This document shows, one piece after another, positions 47,976 through 61,102 of a stretch of 64,000 nt of DNA. Source of the DNA: Plantago major. Its lineage: Eukaryota > Streptophyta > Magnoliopsida > Lamiales > Plantaginaceae. Both the position numbers and the translations under genes were made by a program. A model generated the notes under the pieces. The model was given only the letters and a program-made list of their open reading frames with translations, had not been told where the DNA came from and did no database searches. Positions within the stretch are counted from its first letter, which is position 1, and every line of letters starts with the position of its first letter. The stretch lies in the NCBI GenBank assembly GCA_026545765.1, contig JAIFAC010000173.1:90616-154615 (forward strand), given 5' to 3'.

Positions 47976-48095
47976 ACTTTTAGTAAAAGCAGACAAAAAA
48001 GCACAAGTAAAATTATTTGCAAACACACACTTAATCAACTTTTAGTAAAAGCAGACAAAAAGGCACAAGTAAAAGCATTTGCAAACACACATTTT
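47972..48095. repeat. Tandem repeat, two 62-bp units
   Basis: ATCAACTTTTAGTAAAAGC...GCAAACACACA occurs at 47,972-48,033 and 48,034-48,095 with a few differences. It directly follows the 272-bp duplication. Confidence 0.8.
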
Positions 48096-48226
48096 ATCAG
48101 TTTGTGCGGTTTCTACCTCATCTTTGTTAGACGTAACACACTTATTAGGAAGATAAACTTATCAAGCTGAATTGTACTATACAACCATTACCGATTTTTT
48201 TCTTATTAAGTTAGAATGCTCGTTGA

Positions 48227-49463
48227 CACTACAAAAAAAATCGGGTTTAGGGACGGATTTATCCGTCCCTAAACCCCTGCCGATTCGTCCTTAAAACGGG
48301 CGTCTCTAACCAAATAGGGACGGATAAAATATCCGTCCCTATTTAGGGACGGATATTATCCGTCACAATAGTCGAACCACTTTAGGGACGGATAAATATC
48401 CGTCCCTAAATAGTTTTTTATTTTTTATTTTATTTTTAATACGAATATTTACGACAATTTTATACGAATATTGATACGGATAAGCCGATAATTTTATTGA
48501 TAGAAATAAACCAATAATTATATCTGAATATTGATACGGATAAGCAGGCAATTTTATACAAATATCTGATACAAATAAACCGACAACGATACACTAAATC
48601 GAAAATTTCATACAATATTCAATATTCATTATCGATAATACAATAATACAATATCTGATTTAATAATTAATACAAAGATGAAATTACAAAATTAATAAGA
48701 AAATTAAAAAAAAAAAAACTAGATCTGGATCTTTGCATCTTGAGCGGAGGAATCTGGTGGTGGGCAGCACAGCAGTGGTGATGAGATCTGGACGGAGGCA
48801 GTGGTGGACAGTGGAGGTTCGGAGGCAGTGGAGTGGTGGTGGTGGCGGACGGAGGCAGTGGAGGGGGAGGGGTGGCGGACAGAGGCAGTGGAGTGGTGGT
48901 GGTGGAGGAAGGAGGGAGGGAGGTGGTTGTTGGGTGGGTGGTGGTGGAGGAAGGGTGGTGGAGTGGTGGTGGACGGAGGCAGTGGTGGTGAGGTGGTGGA
49001 GTGGTGTTGGAGGTGGTGGAGTGGTGGAGGACGGAGAGCCCGTGGTGGTGGAGTGGTGGTCGAATGGTGGTGGACGGTCGGAGTGGTGGTGGTGGTGGTG
49101 GAGTGGGAGAGAAGGAGAGAAGGAGAAGGAGTGGTTAGTGAGTGTGGGAAGAAGAGAGTTTATTAGGGTTTCTGATAGTATTATGGACGGATAGATCTAT
49201 CCGTCCCTAAATTTTTTTTTTTTTTTTTTTTGGTCAACGAATTAGAGACGGATAGAATTATCCGTCTCTAAATTTAGAGATGGATAATTCTATCCGTTCC
49301 TAAATAGGGACGGATTACTCATCCGTCCCTATTTAGGGACGGACTAGAGACGGACTAGGGACGGATAGGCCTATCCATCCCTAGTTCGTCCCTAAATTAC
49401 CGATTAGTATTGCCTAAGTTGGGGGGATTTTATCCGTCCCTAAATCCGGTTATTCTTGTAGTG
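48227..49463. mobile_element. Non-autonomous CACTA (En/Spm) element, 1,237 bp
   Basis: The terminal inverted repeats start CACTACAA and end TTGTAGTG, with a 3-bp target duplication TGA at 48,224-48,226 and 49,464-49,466. Subterminal regions are packed with the palindrome-forming word TAGGGACGGAT / ATCCGTCCCTA (about 48,250-48,410 and 49,180-49,440), typical transposase-binding arrays. The interior (about 48,750-49,150) is a GGT/GGA-rich tract. It has no transposase. The three diagnostics (CACTA ends, 3-bp duplication, subterminal repeats) agree. Confidence 0.95.
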
Positions 49464-49550
49464 TGAATATTTCTTTCAACTTCCCATAAGTTTTAATGAC
49501 GTTATTAAAGTGGTGGTGAAAAGTCGATAATTAGAGTAAAAATGTGGTAT

Positions 49551-49789
49551 TACTGCCTCTGTCCTGAAACAAGGTTTTCATTTTGACCTTTTCCAGTCAA
49601 CCGTCTCCAACTTTGAATATGAATTATTCTTGAACCGCAAATGTAAAATGTCCAATTCAATTATATAATGAATCTTTATGGATTAAAATTTCATTGAAAT
49701 TTTACATTTGCAGTTTAAAATTAATTTGTCAAAGTTGAATCGATTAATAGGAAAAAGTCAAAATAAAACTATTCGAAAAAGAGGAAGTA
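49551..49789. mobile_element. Mariner/Stowaway-like MITE, ~240 bp
   Basis: The left end TACTGCCTCTGTCCTGAAAC and the right end CGAAAAAGAGGAAGTA are the inverted, slightly eroded 'CTCCGTCC' type. An internal complementary pair, GCAAATGTAAAATG / TTTTACATTTGC, makes the element a hairpin. The TA target is kept. Confidence 0.7.
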
Positions 49790-50034
49790 TTATTTTAAAA
49801 ATAGACTAATATAATATGATGAGAAAGTTTAAATTGAAGAAAAATTAAGAGTAATACATTTATATGTCATTTACAAAATACCAGCTAGCTTATTAGCTAA
49901 TTTGCTAAACACGTACATTAAAATCAGTTAGCTTACTAGCTAGTTAATCAACTACCAGTTAACTTTCAGGTAGTTTTGCTATACACAGCCTTAACATAGA
50001 TAGAATTATCATTAGATTATTAGATATAGATAGA

Positions 50035-50300
50035 TAGTACCCTCTCCATCCTAGAGTCAACTCCCGCAGGCCCGACACAAGTTTAAGAGAAAATTCAAAA
50101 TTGAATAAAATAAGAGAGATTGTAATAAAGTATAGAAGAGATGGCAATAAAGTAGGAAGGAAATTGAATAAAGTAGGAGAAATAGTGAATTAAGTAGGAC
50201 AAAGATTATCCATTTAAAGGATGAAAATTTAAAATTTAGACGTTTGAAAATGGAATGCGTGAAGTTGAATTCGAAAGTAAGAATATATAATAACGGAGGC
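50035..50300. mobile_element. Possible second Mariner-like MITE relic
   Basis: TACCCTCTCCATCCTAGAGT at the left faces a right end ATAACGGAGGC, again of the 'CTCCGT' type. The ends are eroded and no clear duplication is seen. Confidence 0.35.
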
Positions 50301-50709
50301 CCAGTTTTAGACAAAATATTGCTACAAACCCACTCTCAAAACATCCTTATTATAAGGCATAAAATATTACTCTCAAGTCGAATATTGATATTTGTGCCCT
50401 TTTATATTTTAATAACTTAATTATTAAATAAAATATATGAAAACTAACTCCCTAATTATAGTATCCTATTTTTAGGAAACAATTACCTAAATGTAATTAA
50501 TTCAGTAAATTTCACAAAAAAGGTAAAATAACATCTTTTTCACTAGCATCTTCTCTATCCTCTCTTGATTCAGTAAATTTCACCAATAGGGATATGGAAT
50601 CATCATATGGTACATCAAATTCTAAATCAATTAAAAAATTACGATATTCAAACATATGACCAAAGTATAATGCAAACTATATATAGAATAAAAAAGCATT
50701 ATATATATG

Positions 50710-50970
50710 GTACCACATCATTGTACAAAAAATAAAACATTGTACCATCTAAACAGTAGATAAATATAACGTCTGATATCGTTGTGTCAAAACTAAAACG
50801 TTATCTAGACATGCAAATAAATATAAGGTATGTGGTACCAAAGCTAAAAAACGTACCATCTAAATGGACCCGATAAATATAAGGTACCATGTAGTTGTCA
50901 AAACTAAAAACGTTATCTTAGTAACACATCAATATATATAAGGTACTACATCGTGGTACCAATACTAAAA
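50710..50970. repeat. AT-rich minisatellite, ~57-61 bp units
   Basis: Units start at about 50,710, 50,771, 50,828, 50,884 and 50,943. The common pattern is GGTACCACAT, AAAACTAAAAACGTTATCT or AAACGTACCATCT, and AATAAATATAAG. Units are strongly diverged from each other. Confidence 0.65.
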
Positions 50971-51049
50971 GAAATGAACACCAACATCCATTCAAAATGG
51001 AATTTAGGAAGTTAAATTCAGGATGAAATATAAGAAAAGAAATGAATGT

Positions 51050-52960
51050 AATACCCCGAAATTTATTTTATTGATAGTATTTGAATTTATTTTGGAGGCA
51101 ATTATTTGAGTCGAATCGCTATCTGAATTTTAATCGCGATTCTTTTATGGGTTGATTAAGTTGAGATGAAATTTACGATAATTGTTGGATTTAATTAAAT
51201 GAATTAATTGGGTTAGTCTTGGATTGATTTAGAGTCCAAATTAAAGCACAATCTCAAACCTAACTAGTCCTTTCTTCTTCTTTTTTTGTGTAAGCCGTTC
51301 TTCTTTCTTCTCATTCCGTATAAACATGTTATTGCTCGATCTTGATATCTACACGAGACTAAACCGGATTTGTAACTGAATCGAGTAGTTTTGGACCAAA
51401 ATCGAATTGGGTTTGGTGTGGTAGATCGCGACATGGAGACAAGAAACATGGAGGTCGAATTCGATTTGATTTGGACCGATTCATTGAGGTTTTGGACTGT
51501 TAATGATGGTTTTAGATGGAGGAGATGATGGGTAATCGATTCCCGTAACCTTCGTAAGTTGCAGGGACTGTTTCGAGGTTTTTTGAAAAGATCAAACCCC
51601 TGCTTTTGAGAATTTGAAGGCGCCAGGGACTTCAACGCAATTTAGCGAAGTTTTGTTAATTATGAATCTGCCCAGACGGTGAATCAGTTCTTATTAGTAC
51701 ACCTCTGCTTTAACATCAAATAAGCTGCTAGCTCAGTTGGATTTGTGGCGTTGTTTCCATGCAGGAGGTCAACAGTTCGATTACTATTGGACCCTGATTT
51801 TGTATCTTTTTATTCCAGCCTATTTTTCGACCCGTTCAAATTACCGTTTTGCCCCTGAACGTCATAGAACCACAATTATGCCCTTCTACATTTTTATCCT
51901 ATTTTTCCTAGCTCCAGAAAATTACCGTTTTCCCCTTGTTACCATAATTCCTCAATTTCGACCTTTAAAACCGTAGTAAAGACTAGACGGAGTTTGTGAT
52001 TGGTTCTTTGGAGGATTTGTGGTTTATGGTGACTATTGGAGATTCGATGTGCAAGCTAATGGATGGTTTTGTGGATTATTTGAACGACTTGGATTAATGT
52101 CGACGCTTGAGGTAAGGGTTTCATGACACTTTTGCTTCTATTTTATTGTTATCATATATATATGTATGTTTTATGATTTGACAAAATACTTATGGTTATT
52201 ATATCAAGTAATGGGCTTGGTATAATAGTCTATTCGAAAGGATCAAGTATGTGTACCCATAAATTTTACCGTGATTGCGAACGTGAAATTGTTTTGTCAA
52301 AAGCATGGATTGAAAATATGTTTTATGCTCATCGATATGCCTGTGAATTGTTTGGGCCCTTTCGAGGGAATGTCGTGCTTTTGGAGATCTCCCATTGTTA
52401 TGTTATCCCTTTGGTAGGGCATTGTTATTGTTATGTAAAAGTAGGCACATGTACGATGTGGTTAGTAGTGTATTGTCTGATTGAGCTAAATATGAATTGA
52501 CATTGTTTTGATAAAGTGTTCTATGCAAATTATTTTGGATATATAAACGTATTGATATATATATGTATGTTTGAAATACTCTGCTTGATCCGGTAAAAGT
52601 GTCATTGAGGCTCACCCTTACACCCCTTTCAGATATTTAGTAAGTGAAGTGACCTTTGGATGAGTGATGAGAGTGGAACCCGAGCCGGATGGTGGATCTT
52701 ATGAAGACTTTCGGTGGTTGTGGCGTACTACGAGTTTGTATTGAATATGATGATTTGTCTGGTAGAGGTGGTTGTTATGTCTTGAGGACTTGTAATTATT
52801 ATTGTAATTCTTGTTTATGGGATTTTAAATGGCTCTGTTGCACCACTCGAGATTATTTCATGTATTTGAGGATTTAAGTAGCCGTCTTGGCGTGAGATCA
52901 TCTCACGATGGAAGCCGGTCATGAAATACTTTTGGTTTTGGAGTGACAATGAATGACATC
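51050..52960. repeat. LTR-like repeat of unclear family
   Basis: It opens with TGTAATACCCCGAAATTT, a common start of plant Ty3/gypsy LTRs. Its body is of LTR-like style, with CTCACCCTTACACCCCTTTC near 52,613. No PBS, polypurine tract or protein-coding domain is visible, so a solo LTR is one reading. The end is uncertain. Open frames inside (51,264-51,635, 51,737-51,976, 52,192-52,500) show no known domain. Confidence 0.4.
51726..51795 (+). other. tRNA-like head (A box and B box)
   Basis: GCTAGCTCAGTTGG resembles a tRNA A box. CAGTTCGATTAC about 45 bases later resembles a B box (GGTTCGANTCC) with one or two changes. The cloverleaf does not close well and there is no proper acceptor stem, so it is a tRNA relic or SINE-type head rather than a tRNA gene. 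Confidence 0.4.
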
Positions 52961-53640
52961 CATCAATGTGAAATTCGGAAAGTTGGATTCGATAGGGAGT
53001 ATAAGAAAGAAATGCAATTGTTTGATATTCATTTATAATTTATTATTCATTTTAAAATTTTTGAGGTATTTGTTTTGTATATTACGGTAAAATTGAACAC
53101 AATTTTTCTTCCACTAAACAATCATCATTCTCTTTATACCCTACTTTTACTCTCTTTACTTTTCTATCAAACTAACAATCATAAGCCGTCAAATAACTTA
53201 AAAATATCAAACATCACTTCCTTATACATCAATTTATTCTTCTTACCCTATATAACATATAAGTTTTAACTCTATTAAAACAACATTTTTATAACTCACA
53301 TTTAACTTGGATTATTTATCAACTAAATTTTTTTTTTAACTCATTTTTTAACTCTATACCAAGCAGTGGGCGTAGTCATTAAATCTGATAGCTTTTAGCG
53401 GAAAGTGGAAAGCGCATTTGCATGAATTGGACTCGGTTGGAATTAACCCCTCCCTCGGCAAGAAGGTGAATGTCGACACAGTAAAAGGTAAAATTTTGGG
53501 TTTGTTAGTAAAAGTGTGTAATCCACTGTTACTGAGAGAGTGAGACCACCTGGAGTAAAACCGGGGACGAATTTTTCAAAATTTTGTAGTATTGTCTAAA
53601 TTCAGGAGGAAGGTTATATAATGCATTTCCTCTTGTAATA
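52961..53640. other. AT-rich intergenic region upstream of the E2 gene
   Basis: This region has no protein-coding signal. The stretch 53,400-53,700 is likely promoter and transcription start region for the E2 gene, with CT-rich text near 53,640-53,690. Confidence 0.4.
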
Positions 53641-53873
53641 GACATTTATTTCTTCTTCTGCAGTCTCTTTCCTCCGTTCAACGTAAAATAAGCAAATAAA
53701 TTTCTCGCCGGCAGCAGGAGGATCCCGTTGTTTCTTCTCTCAGGTATTTTATCAAACACCTTACCTTGCCTTGTGCTGAAATAAATACAATTCCCTGATT
53801 TGATTTGTGCTTCATGCTCTTTTGCTGAAATTCTGGATCTGGCTTTTCTTTCTTCTCAACTCAGGAACCGCTC

Positions 53874-55911
<2,038 letters not shown>

Positions 55912-56278
55912 CCATGGTTTGGCATGTCTGGGGATGGCCATACGTGTTTAGTTTAAGTCAAATCTATCTGTGACATTCTAAATTTGTGACTTGATGGCTA
56001 TGATAGACGTGCTTTGAAGAAAAAGATATCGGCACGTCTCTTTCCAAAAAATGTTTGTATGGATTTTTGAAATGTTCCCTGCAATCAAGTCCTGTGATTG
56101 TGATGTGCTTGCCTTTTCTCCTGTTACTAAATTCTGCTCATATTTTGTGTAGGCCCATGAGAATTATGATAATGATGAAAGTTTTGTTTGAGAATTATAC
56201 ATTTTTTTAATCAACCCTCTGTATTAGTTCTTGGTTTTTATTAAGTTTTCCAAGTGAATTCAACAGACTGAATATAAG

Positions 56279-58966
56279 TCATTTTTTAGATTTCATATAC
56301 CATTCCAACCTGCAATGTTCTTTCGGAAGTATCTCAAGAGTCGAAACTGCCCCCCTGCTGTTTTTTTGAAGGAATCTGTACAGATAATCTATTGTAAAGC
56401 GTTCCAGAAATTTACTTTCCTGGTTTGCTTTGAGGATTGTCCTCCCCATAACAAATCCAACGTCTCTGCGTGCTGCTGACTGTATATTTTGCTTTTCGAT
56501 ATGGTCATCAGCAAGCTCTTGCAGGTTATTCAGCACTGAAACAACAAAAGTCCTCTCCTTTTATATCCTGAGAGTCTTTGTAAGCAAACTGAACCAAACA
56601 CCTGTAGACGCCTTCATGTCCCAACTTACCGACATTAAATCTTTCCTCCTGCAGAACAGTTTTGATTGGCAGAGTTCTGATTGTTACAATCACCATAATA
56701 TCACGCACTGAATTCGTGTGCTGAATGTAATGACGGATAATGGGTGGAATGCCATAGACGAGGTCTGTAAAGAAAAAACAAACCCCTGGTGTTCTGTACG
56801 CCACTATTTAGCATTTCATCCAGTTCCTTGTACTCATTTTCTTTCAGCTTCATATGCAGCTTTTTGCTCCTCCCATATGTCAGGATAACATAACGGTCAA
56901 GAAGGCGGCTGATATGGCAAATGGAACCCATCCTCCTTGTGGGATTTTCTTTAAGAGGATGTCATGAAGATGATCTCGATTAACATGTAAGGTATGAAAA
57001 GGCTAGGATTACAAAATGTTTGTCTTCCATATTAGAAGCATCACGAAGTTATTAAAATTGTCGTGATAATCATGACCCATATGACAACCACACCATACGC
57101 GTTTGCTAACTCAACACCACCTTTGAATCCTACGACAAGACCTACCGTGAGAAGCATCAAAATGTAATTGATTTCTGGAGAGTAGACTTGACCTTCATGC
57201 TTGGAGGGCGTATGTATTATGTTAACTCGTGGAAAGCACCCTAGAGCAAGTGACTGTTTTACAATGGAAAGCATGCAGAGATCATGGATTGGCTGGCGAC
57301 TGCAGCTAGGGTAGAAATGACAAACATTGGCCAGTATCACAGTTCAGGGAGGGAGCTGTAATAGGCATCACTGATATTTTCGGGTGCTTAACCAAGTAAG
57401 CTGTTTCCCCAGCATATGTGAGGACTAGAGATGGATAAACCACAAAGAAAGCCCAACTGCAGAGAACAGAAACTCTGTTATTTATGTGAACTATGCAAAG
57501 GCTGATTCAAGAAAAGGTAAAGAACTGAAGTGTTTTATCTAACCTGGATTGATCTCTTGTTGAAGTGACCTAAATCGGCAAACATGGCTTCAGCTCCTGT
57601 ATTTTGAACATCATTGTTAGTTGATGCATGTATGGTTTTCAAGATTGAAGTAATTTGAGATCAAATTGAATGCATGTCTGAGTGTGGTGGGATTCGATTT
57701 AGAACAGATCTGTATACCTGTTATGCCCAAGAAAACAGCTCCAAGAAGATTAAAAGCTGTATTGCCATTACTCAGAAAGAATTTGACAATATAGTGAGGT
57801 GAAACAGCCTTGATAATAGATGGGTGATACTTGAATATATTGTAGACACCAATTGAAGTGTTGGTCACGAACCAGATCAACATAATTGGGGAAAAAGAGG
57901 AACTGACTCTGCTCGTTCCACAGCGCTGGAAAGCAAATAAGCGTTACCAAGCACAACTGATAAGCAAACCACATGATCTGAAAAACAACCACAACCAGTT
58001 CATGTTATACTGTCAAATGAGTACCTAAAACTTGTCAACGTTTCGTATATGAATATATTGTACCTTGTGTTACTTTGGAAGAGTGAGACTGAATTCCCTG
58101 AAGGGCTGAAAGAACTACATAAATTAATGTATTGGTAAGTTAGTTAGAAGCTATACGTCCTTTATAAGCTGCAGTATGTTAAGGTAGAAGTTACATGTTG
58201 CTGGAGTAAAAGAGCACCATCTCCGATAACCATGCAAGTCCCTAGCAAAACAAGCAAAGTGATAAAGTTCTGTGCAGTAGAGCTACTCTCAAGAAATTTC
58301 CTTGTCTTTGTGCTCAGAGGACTCCCTCAGTATATAATCATATATCTGCATCCGACTCAATCTAGTGTTCTGTATTGTGAATTTGCTCTTAAAATTCATG
58401 TGCCTACAGAGATATGAGTACAAAGCAAAAGTTCCACCTTCACCGTGATCGTTTGCATGCAGCACAATGAAAACATATTTAATCAGCACCAGGGTTGTCA
58501 AAGTCCATATGATAAGACTTAGTGTTCCCAAAAGATCGTCTTCTGTCAGATTTGTCAACCGAGTGGAAGAGAACACGTTCACAGGAGAAGTTCCCAGGTC
58601 CCCATAGACAACTCCAAGAGACTGGTAAGCCAGCATGTACGTCTGCCAGCCTGGATATTCCTGATGAGGATCGATGCATGATCAGCAAACATAAGCAAGC
58701 ATTTCATTGATAGAGTTCAAAATTGAGTTTTTATATAAACAGTTGTTTTAAAATGTTCAAAATGGAGGTTTTGAACCAATCCACACGTTACACGTATGTC
58801 TACGTACCTTTGCTCTGGTTTGCATTGGTTGGTAAGCCCTTGTGAAACTCATGCTTCTACTGCTAGCATCAGGGATCTGTCCCATATTGTCATCGGAGAG
58901 GTGAAAACTGCCACCAGGGCTGCCATTTTCGGGGTCGTCCCCATTCGGAGATTGATTATTTTCCAT
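56279..58966 (-). CDS. HAK/KUP/KT potassium transporter, frameshifted in this sequence
   Basis: Start ATG 58,966 ([11 protein letters not shown]). Exons: 58,966-58,808; 58,660 to about 58,190; about 58,112-58,065; about 57,970-57,718; 57,596-57,544; 57,456 to about 57,040; then about 56,990-56,279 with a short intron or introns. Family blocks are [13 protein letters not shown] (first pore-region helix), [87 protein letters not shown] and [12 protein letters not shown]. The long cytosolic tail follows ([30 protein letters not shown]). These are plasma- or endomembrane H+/K+ symporters with 10-14 helices. Indels occur near 58,285, 58,210, 57,950, 57,340 and 57,290 and in the 56,950-56,800 part. 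It is either a recent pseudogene or consensus errors. Its subgroup cannot be fixed by reading. Confidence 0.82.
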
Positions 58967-60421
58967 TCTTCTGAAGGAAGTTCTGGTGTGTAGTAAGCCA
59001 GTAAATCTGCGGCCTATAAATCCTCAATCTCTTTTGGTATTTCACTATGCATATATCATAGTAAATAATTGCAGAGCAGGTAAGATATGAGTAAGCTAAG
59101 CATGGTCATGGGCCAGTGCTCTTTTAAAGAACTTGGAGAATTCAAATTTAATAAAGGCCAAAGGATTAAATGACAATATGATTTGATCATCTTATTCAAT
59201 TTCTATTTTCAGGATAATACCTGCTACATTCAAGAAAAACTGTTGCATTAGATCCAATATATTCATGTCTTCTTGCATACCTCACACTCCATTTAGGAAC
59301 TGTTGCGATGTATATCAAACAGCATTAGGGTATGGGATGTGCATTTGCAGCTTTTCAGACAGTAGAGGTAGGTTAATTCTAACTGTTTAAATATGTAACG
59401 ATCCGAAAATCAATAGGCGAGATTAGATTAAACCCTTTTTAGCGGCAGCGGTTCGCGTTGGGTCGCCTTGCGTTTATGATATTGTCGCTTTTTTGGTGAA
59501 ATTACCAAATGTATTCATCTATGTGAGAGGTGGTCTAATTATATACTACCATTTATCCCTTTCGTAATAACCGACGTAGCATGTAAAGTATTACATTCTA
59601 TCGCCTTAAATTGTTTAGCGTCCTAAATAAGGTCTATGGGTAGGTAGCCATGTAATATCTTGCATCCCAAATTGGTTAAGTGTGAGTTGAATAAAATGTA
59701 TATAAGTAAATAGCTATAACATATTATGAAGTTCTTTGGTGACTGTAAAAGTAAATCCGTGAAGACTTTTACAAGTAGTAATATAATAATCGTGTGGCGT
59801 GTGTAGCAAGTCGCTAACTACATAAACCAAATGATCAATCAGGTTATTGAAAATGGTATCAGCAGGATCCCCAAACACAAACACGCAAATGGTTGATCCG
59901 AACATAGGCGCCACCATCGAGAGGTTCAACAGGGCGTCACCTTAGTAAAACGATCACATAACATGGTCTTTTGCGTGATTTCAAAAGAATTTGTGCGTCA
60001 TCTGATTAAAAGCGGAGAATAACCACTTGGGTCAGGAGAATGTCAAGGGATAATTAGAGAATGTCTCTTGAAAAGACTCTTTTGCTTACAATATTCAGAA
60101 AATAATAATCTTAAAGGAAGATTAGTTGTTACCGTTTCCTCCACTTATCATCTGACAACAAACAACGACATTCGTCACTCTAATTAATTTATTTTGGCGC
60201 CATTTACTTAGTGTACCAGCATGCTAGTTATTATTTTCACCGTGCGAGTTTCAAGAAACGATGTCAAATAATTTTTTCTGATGGGTACATATATTTAAAA
60301 ATGTTGATGTTATTAATCAAAATGTTAATGTTTGATGTTTTATCGTATTACATGGGCGTTTTGATTAATAACGTAATTTTTGATACACAGTAACCTGATG
60401 AAATATATTAATAACATCAAA
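58967..60421. other. Intergenic region upstream of the transporter
   Basis: No gene was recognised. TGTAACGATCCG at about 59,394 could open an LTR-like repeat but no partner end was found. At 60,299-60,376 a foldback pairs GTTATTAATCAAAATG with GTTTTGATTAATAAC (inverted), making a small hairpin repeat. Confidence 0.4.
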
Positions 60422-60725
60422 AATTGTCGGGGTTTACAACGGGAATATCCGAAGAACCAGAAAAGATAGGAACAGTACACTGAGCAAGAAGGTGGGCTAG
60501 CATGTTGCCACTCCGTTTCGTAAAAACAAAAGACGTCTAATCAAAAAACAAAGACAAAGATTTAGTCTCTTCAATAATGTTACCTGCTGCAGATAACGAT
60601 CTATTTGGATCTCGGAGTTGATTCACCACGTTCTTGCAATCGCCTTCAATAATGATGTGCCGAAGATTCAGATCATACGCTAGCTCAACAGCAGTTCTGG
60701 CTGCTAAGGCTTCAGCTGTCTCCAC
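60422..60725 (-). pseudogene. LINE RNase H domain fragment
   Basis: The minus strand reads AEALAARTAVELAYDLNLRH, IIIEGDCKNVVNQLRD, then, after a frame change, FVFTKRSGNMLAHLLAQC and a stop near 60,427. This is the C-terminal two thirds of an RVT_3-type RNase H domain. Everything upstream of it in the LINE is missing. Confidence 0.75.
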
Positions 60726-60731
60726 GCAAAT

Positions 60732-60901
60732 GATGTGGTAAAAAACTCGTCTTCGCCAACTCTCAAGGGAACCAATTAGAAGTCAATTAGGATTAGGATT
60801 TATGTTCTGTTCTGTTTTCTATTTAAGCAAGAGATTAGTTTCTCAAATAGCATTGTATTCATTATTCAATCATCAATATCGAGTGATTCTCCTCTCTTTC
60901 A
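60732..60901 (+). repeat. 5' LTR (partial?) of a second copia element
   Basis: The end CTCCTCTCTTTCA at 60,901 is directly followed by TGGTGTCGGTTC, a mutated tRNA-iMet primer binding site. CTATTTAAGCAAGAG (about 60,820) is a TATA-like box. The left border (TGATGTGG at about 60,732) is a guess where the LINE frame stops. Confidence 0.55.
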
Positions 60902-61102
60902 TGGTGTCGGTTCACGGAAAATTCGATTTAGTGAACCTTCTTCGATCTTTTTCCTTCCGCACAATACTACGGTTTACATTCGATTAACGAGCTTGTTCGA
61001 TTTTCGATCTTGGATATGTTTTTCGTTCAAGATCGTTTATATTGTTGGTTCGATTGACGGCCATTCCTGATCAATTGTTGAAGTTCTCTGTTCGATTCAT
61101 CA

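Noticed and set aside
48733-49194. Glycine/tryptophan-rich open frames in two frames
   Set aside because: They come from the G-rich simple repeat inside the CACTA element; both frames are open only because the tract lacks T-A stops.
51264-51635. 123-codon open frame on the minus strand
   Set aside because: It sits within an LTR-like repeat and ends in a Lys/Arg run derived from a TTC-rich stretch; no family is recognised.
51726-51795. A functional tRNA gene
   Set aside because: The A and B box words are present but the acceptor and anticodon stems do not pair.
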